64,000 bases of DNA, from the NCBI GenBank assembly GCA_009772985.1, contig WOUS01000010.1:1-64000 (forward strand), written 5' to 3'. Shown one piece after another: positions 63,406-64,000 of this stretch (its first letter is position 1; each line of letters starts with the position of its first letter). A program made the position numbers and the translations under genes. The stretch is from Anaerolineaceae bacterium. GTDB taxonomy: Bacteria > Chloroflexota > Anaerolineae > Anaerolineales > Villigracilaceae. Below the pieces are notes generated by a model. That model was given only the letters and a program-made list of their open reading frames with translations. It was not told where the DNA came from and ran no database searches.

Positions 63406-63488
63406 GGGAATGACTCCTTGTCGTGAAATGCGATGCAATCGAATTATACGGGAAGAACCGGTTTCTGGCGAACCGGTTGGGGGGGCTA

Positions 63489-63517
63489 TTGTGCGTTTCC
63501 CCGCTAAATGCTATAAT
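63489..63517 (+). promoter_or_regulatory. Sigma-70-like promoter
   Basis: TTGTGC (63489-63494), 17-base spacer, TATAAT (63512-63517), upstream of the small membrane protein gene at 63661. The 143-base leader has a small CGGG...CCCG hairpin near 63628. Confidence 0.6.
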
Positions 63518-63660
63518 TAAAACGTCAACCGAGGCACCAACCTGCCCAAAGGAAGGAGAAGGAGCCGGAAAATTACTAGTGAGCCGTTGAAATACCATCG
63601 TAAAATTATATGATTCACTTGAGTAGTCACCGGGTGCGCCCGTGATAGCGTAGGAGAAAA

Positions 63661-63984
63661 ATGGACACAGAAAATCAATCATCGTCAAACAACCAAAAGC
63701 AAAGTCAAACTGAAAGTCAAATAGCAAAAGAGCCCAGTCCTTTAGGCTGCTTACTTACATCGTTGATCGCGATTGGGGCATCAATCCTTGCAGGAGTTAT
63801 CTACACCAGTGGGGCAGCAAATAATGTCAACACATTAAGTGGAATGGGAGAAACGGCAAGCACTTTAATGTGGGTAGTCTTAATTACATTATTTGTGGTT
63901 GGAGGCATTATGTATGCGGTAATGACGAAATTGTTACCCAAAAAGCCCAGAACTCCAAACACTACCAAATCAAAAGATAGCTAA
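63661..63984 (+). CDS. Small membrane protein, 107 aa
   Basis: A Gln/Ser-rich N-terminus (about 1-25), two membrane helices (about 29-49 and 69-90) and a basic, polar C-terminus. No family is recognised. GTAGGAG precedes the ATG. More AT-rich than the methyltransferase genes beside it. Confidence 0.65.
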   Translation: MDTENQSSSNNQKQSQTESQIAKEPSPLGCLLTSLIAIGASILAGVIYTSGAANNVNTLSGMGETASTLMWVVLITLFVVGGIMYAVMTKLLPKKPRTPNTTKSKDS

Positions 63985-64000
63985 ATTGATTACTAATGGC

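Overview
The window reads as a piece of a bacterial chromosome, most likely from an anaerobic Chloroflexota (Anaerolineae-like) lineage. This is an inference from gene content: MttB-type methyltransferases with a corrinoid protein and its reductive activator, an NBR1-Ig surface protein, a serpin lipoprotein, a split CdaA/YbbR pair and a high-GC core broken by AT-rich islands. No rRNA is present, and taxonomy was not tested.

Layout. 1-6.45 kb is an AT-rich island with a three-gene candidate defence operon (SIR2-like protein, STAND-type NTPase with a pentapeptide-like tail, KAP NTPase fused to an FGE-fold domain). It ends in a 3'-truncated IS630-type transposase that abuts a truncated ABC exporter. 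7.5-21.4 kb is core: an MFS transporter, an acyltransferase-like protein, a NERD protein, DegV plus a degV remnant, uvrA, a LysM protein, a coaE-acetyltransferase fusion, cdaA-ybbR and der. 21.5-25.9 kb is a complete integron: a minus-strand integron integrase, an attI region, and four plus-strand cassettes each closed by a near-identical 129-bp attC site. The cassettes encode an FHA protein, an AadA-like nucleotidyltransferase, a pyrophosphatase-like protein and a small membrane protein.

26-38 kb holds the NBR1-Ig protein, dinB, a YeiH-family transporter, yjbQ, and a minus-strand TetR-controlled drug or lipid efflux operon (TetR, ABC-2 permease, HlyD, two ATPases). A four-helix-bundle gene and a deazaflavin reductase gene are interspersed in that operon. 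Four of its genes have their stop codons inside 8-bp tandem-repeat arrays. 38-50.5 kb holds an acyl-CoA carboxylase pair, a thiolase, two PlsC acyltransferases, a serpin, hydantoinase, arginine deiminase, a DUF4258/YgiT pair, plsY and an MBL-fold hydrolase. 50.5-54.2 kb has a PLP enzyme with a duplicated 5' end and operator, an AT-rich HEPN-like gene, and a probable free-standing RNA.

54.2-63.4 kb is a one-carbon cluster: homocysteine methyltransferase-like protein, corrinoid activator (RACo), methyl-pterin:corrinoid methyltransferase, two MttB-family methyltransferases and a corrinoid protein. Together they look able to move methyl groups from quaternary or tertiary amines onto a corrinoid and then to a pterin. 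A tRNA-Met and a small transposon-like element with target duplication lie inside this cluster.

A recurring theme is small palindromes and inverted arrays of 7-9 bp repeats. They lie between genes, overlap stop codons, and in at least three cases (uvrA, one ABC ATPase, the corrinoid activator) sit in frame inside conserved proteins.
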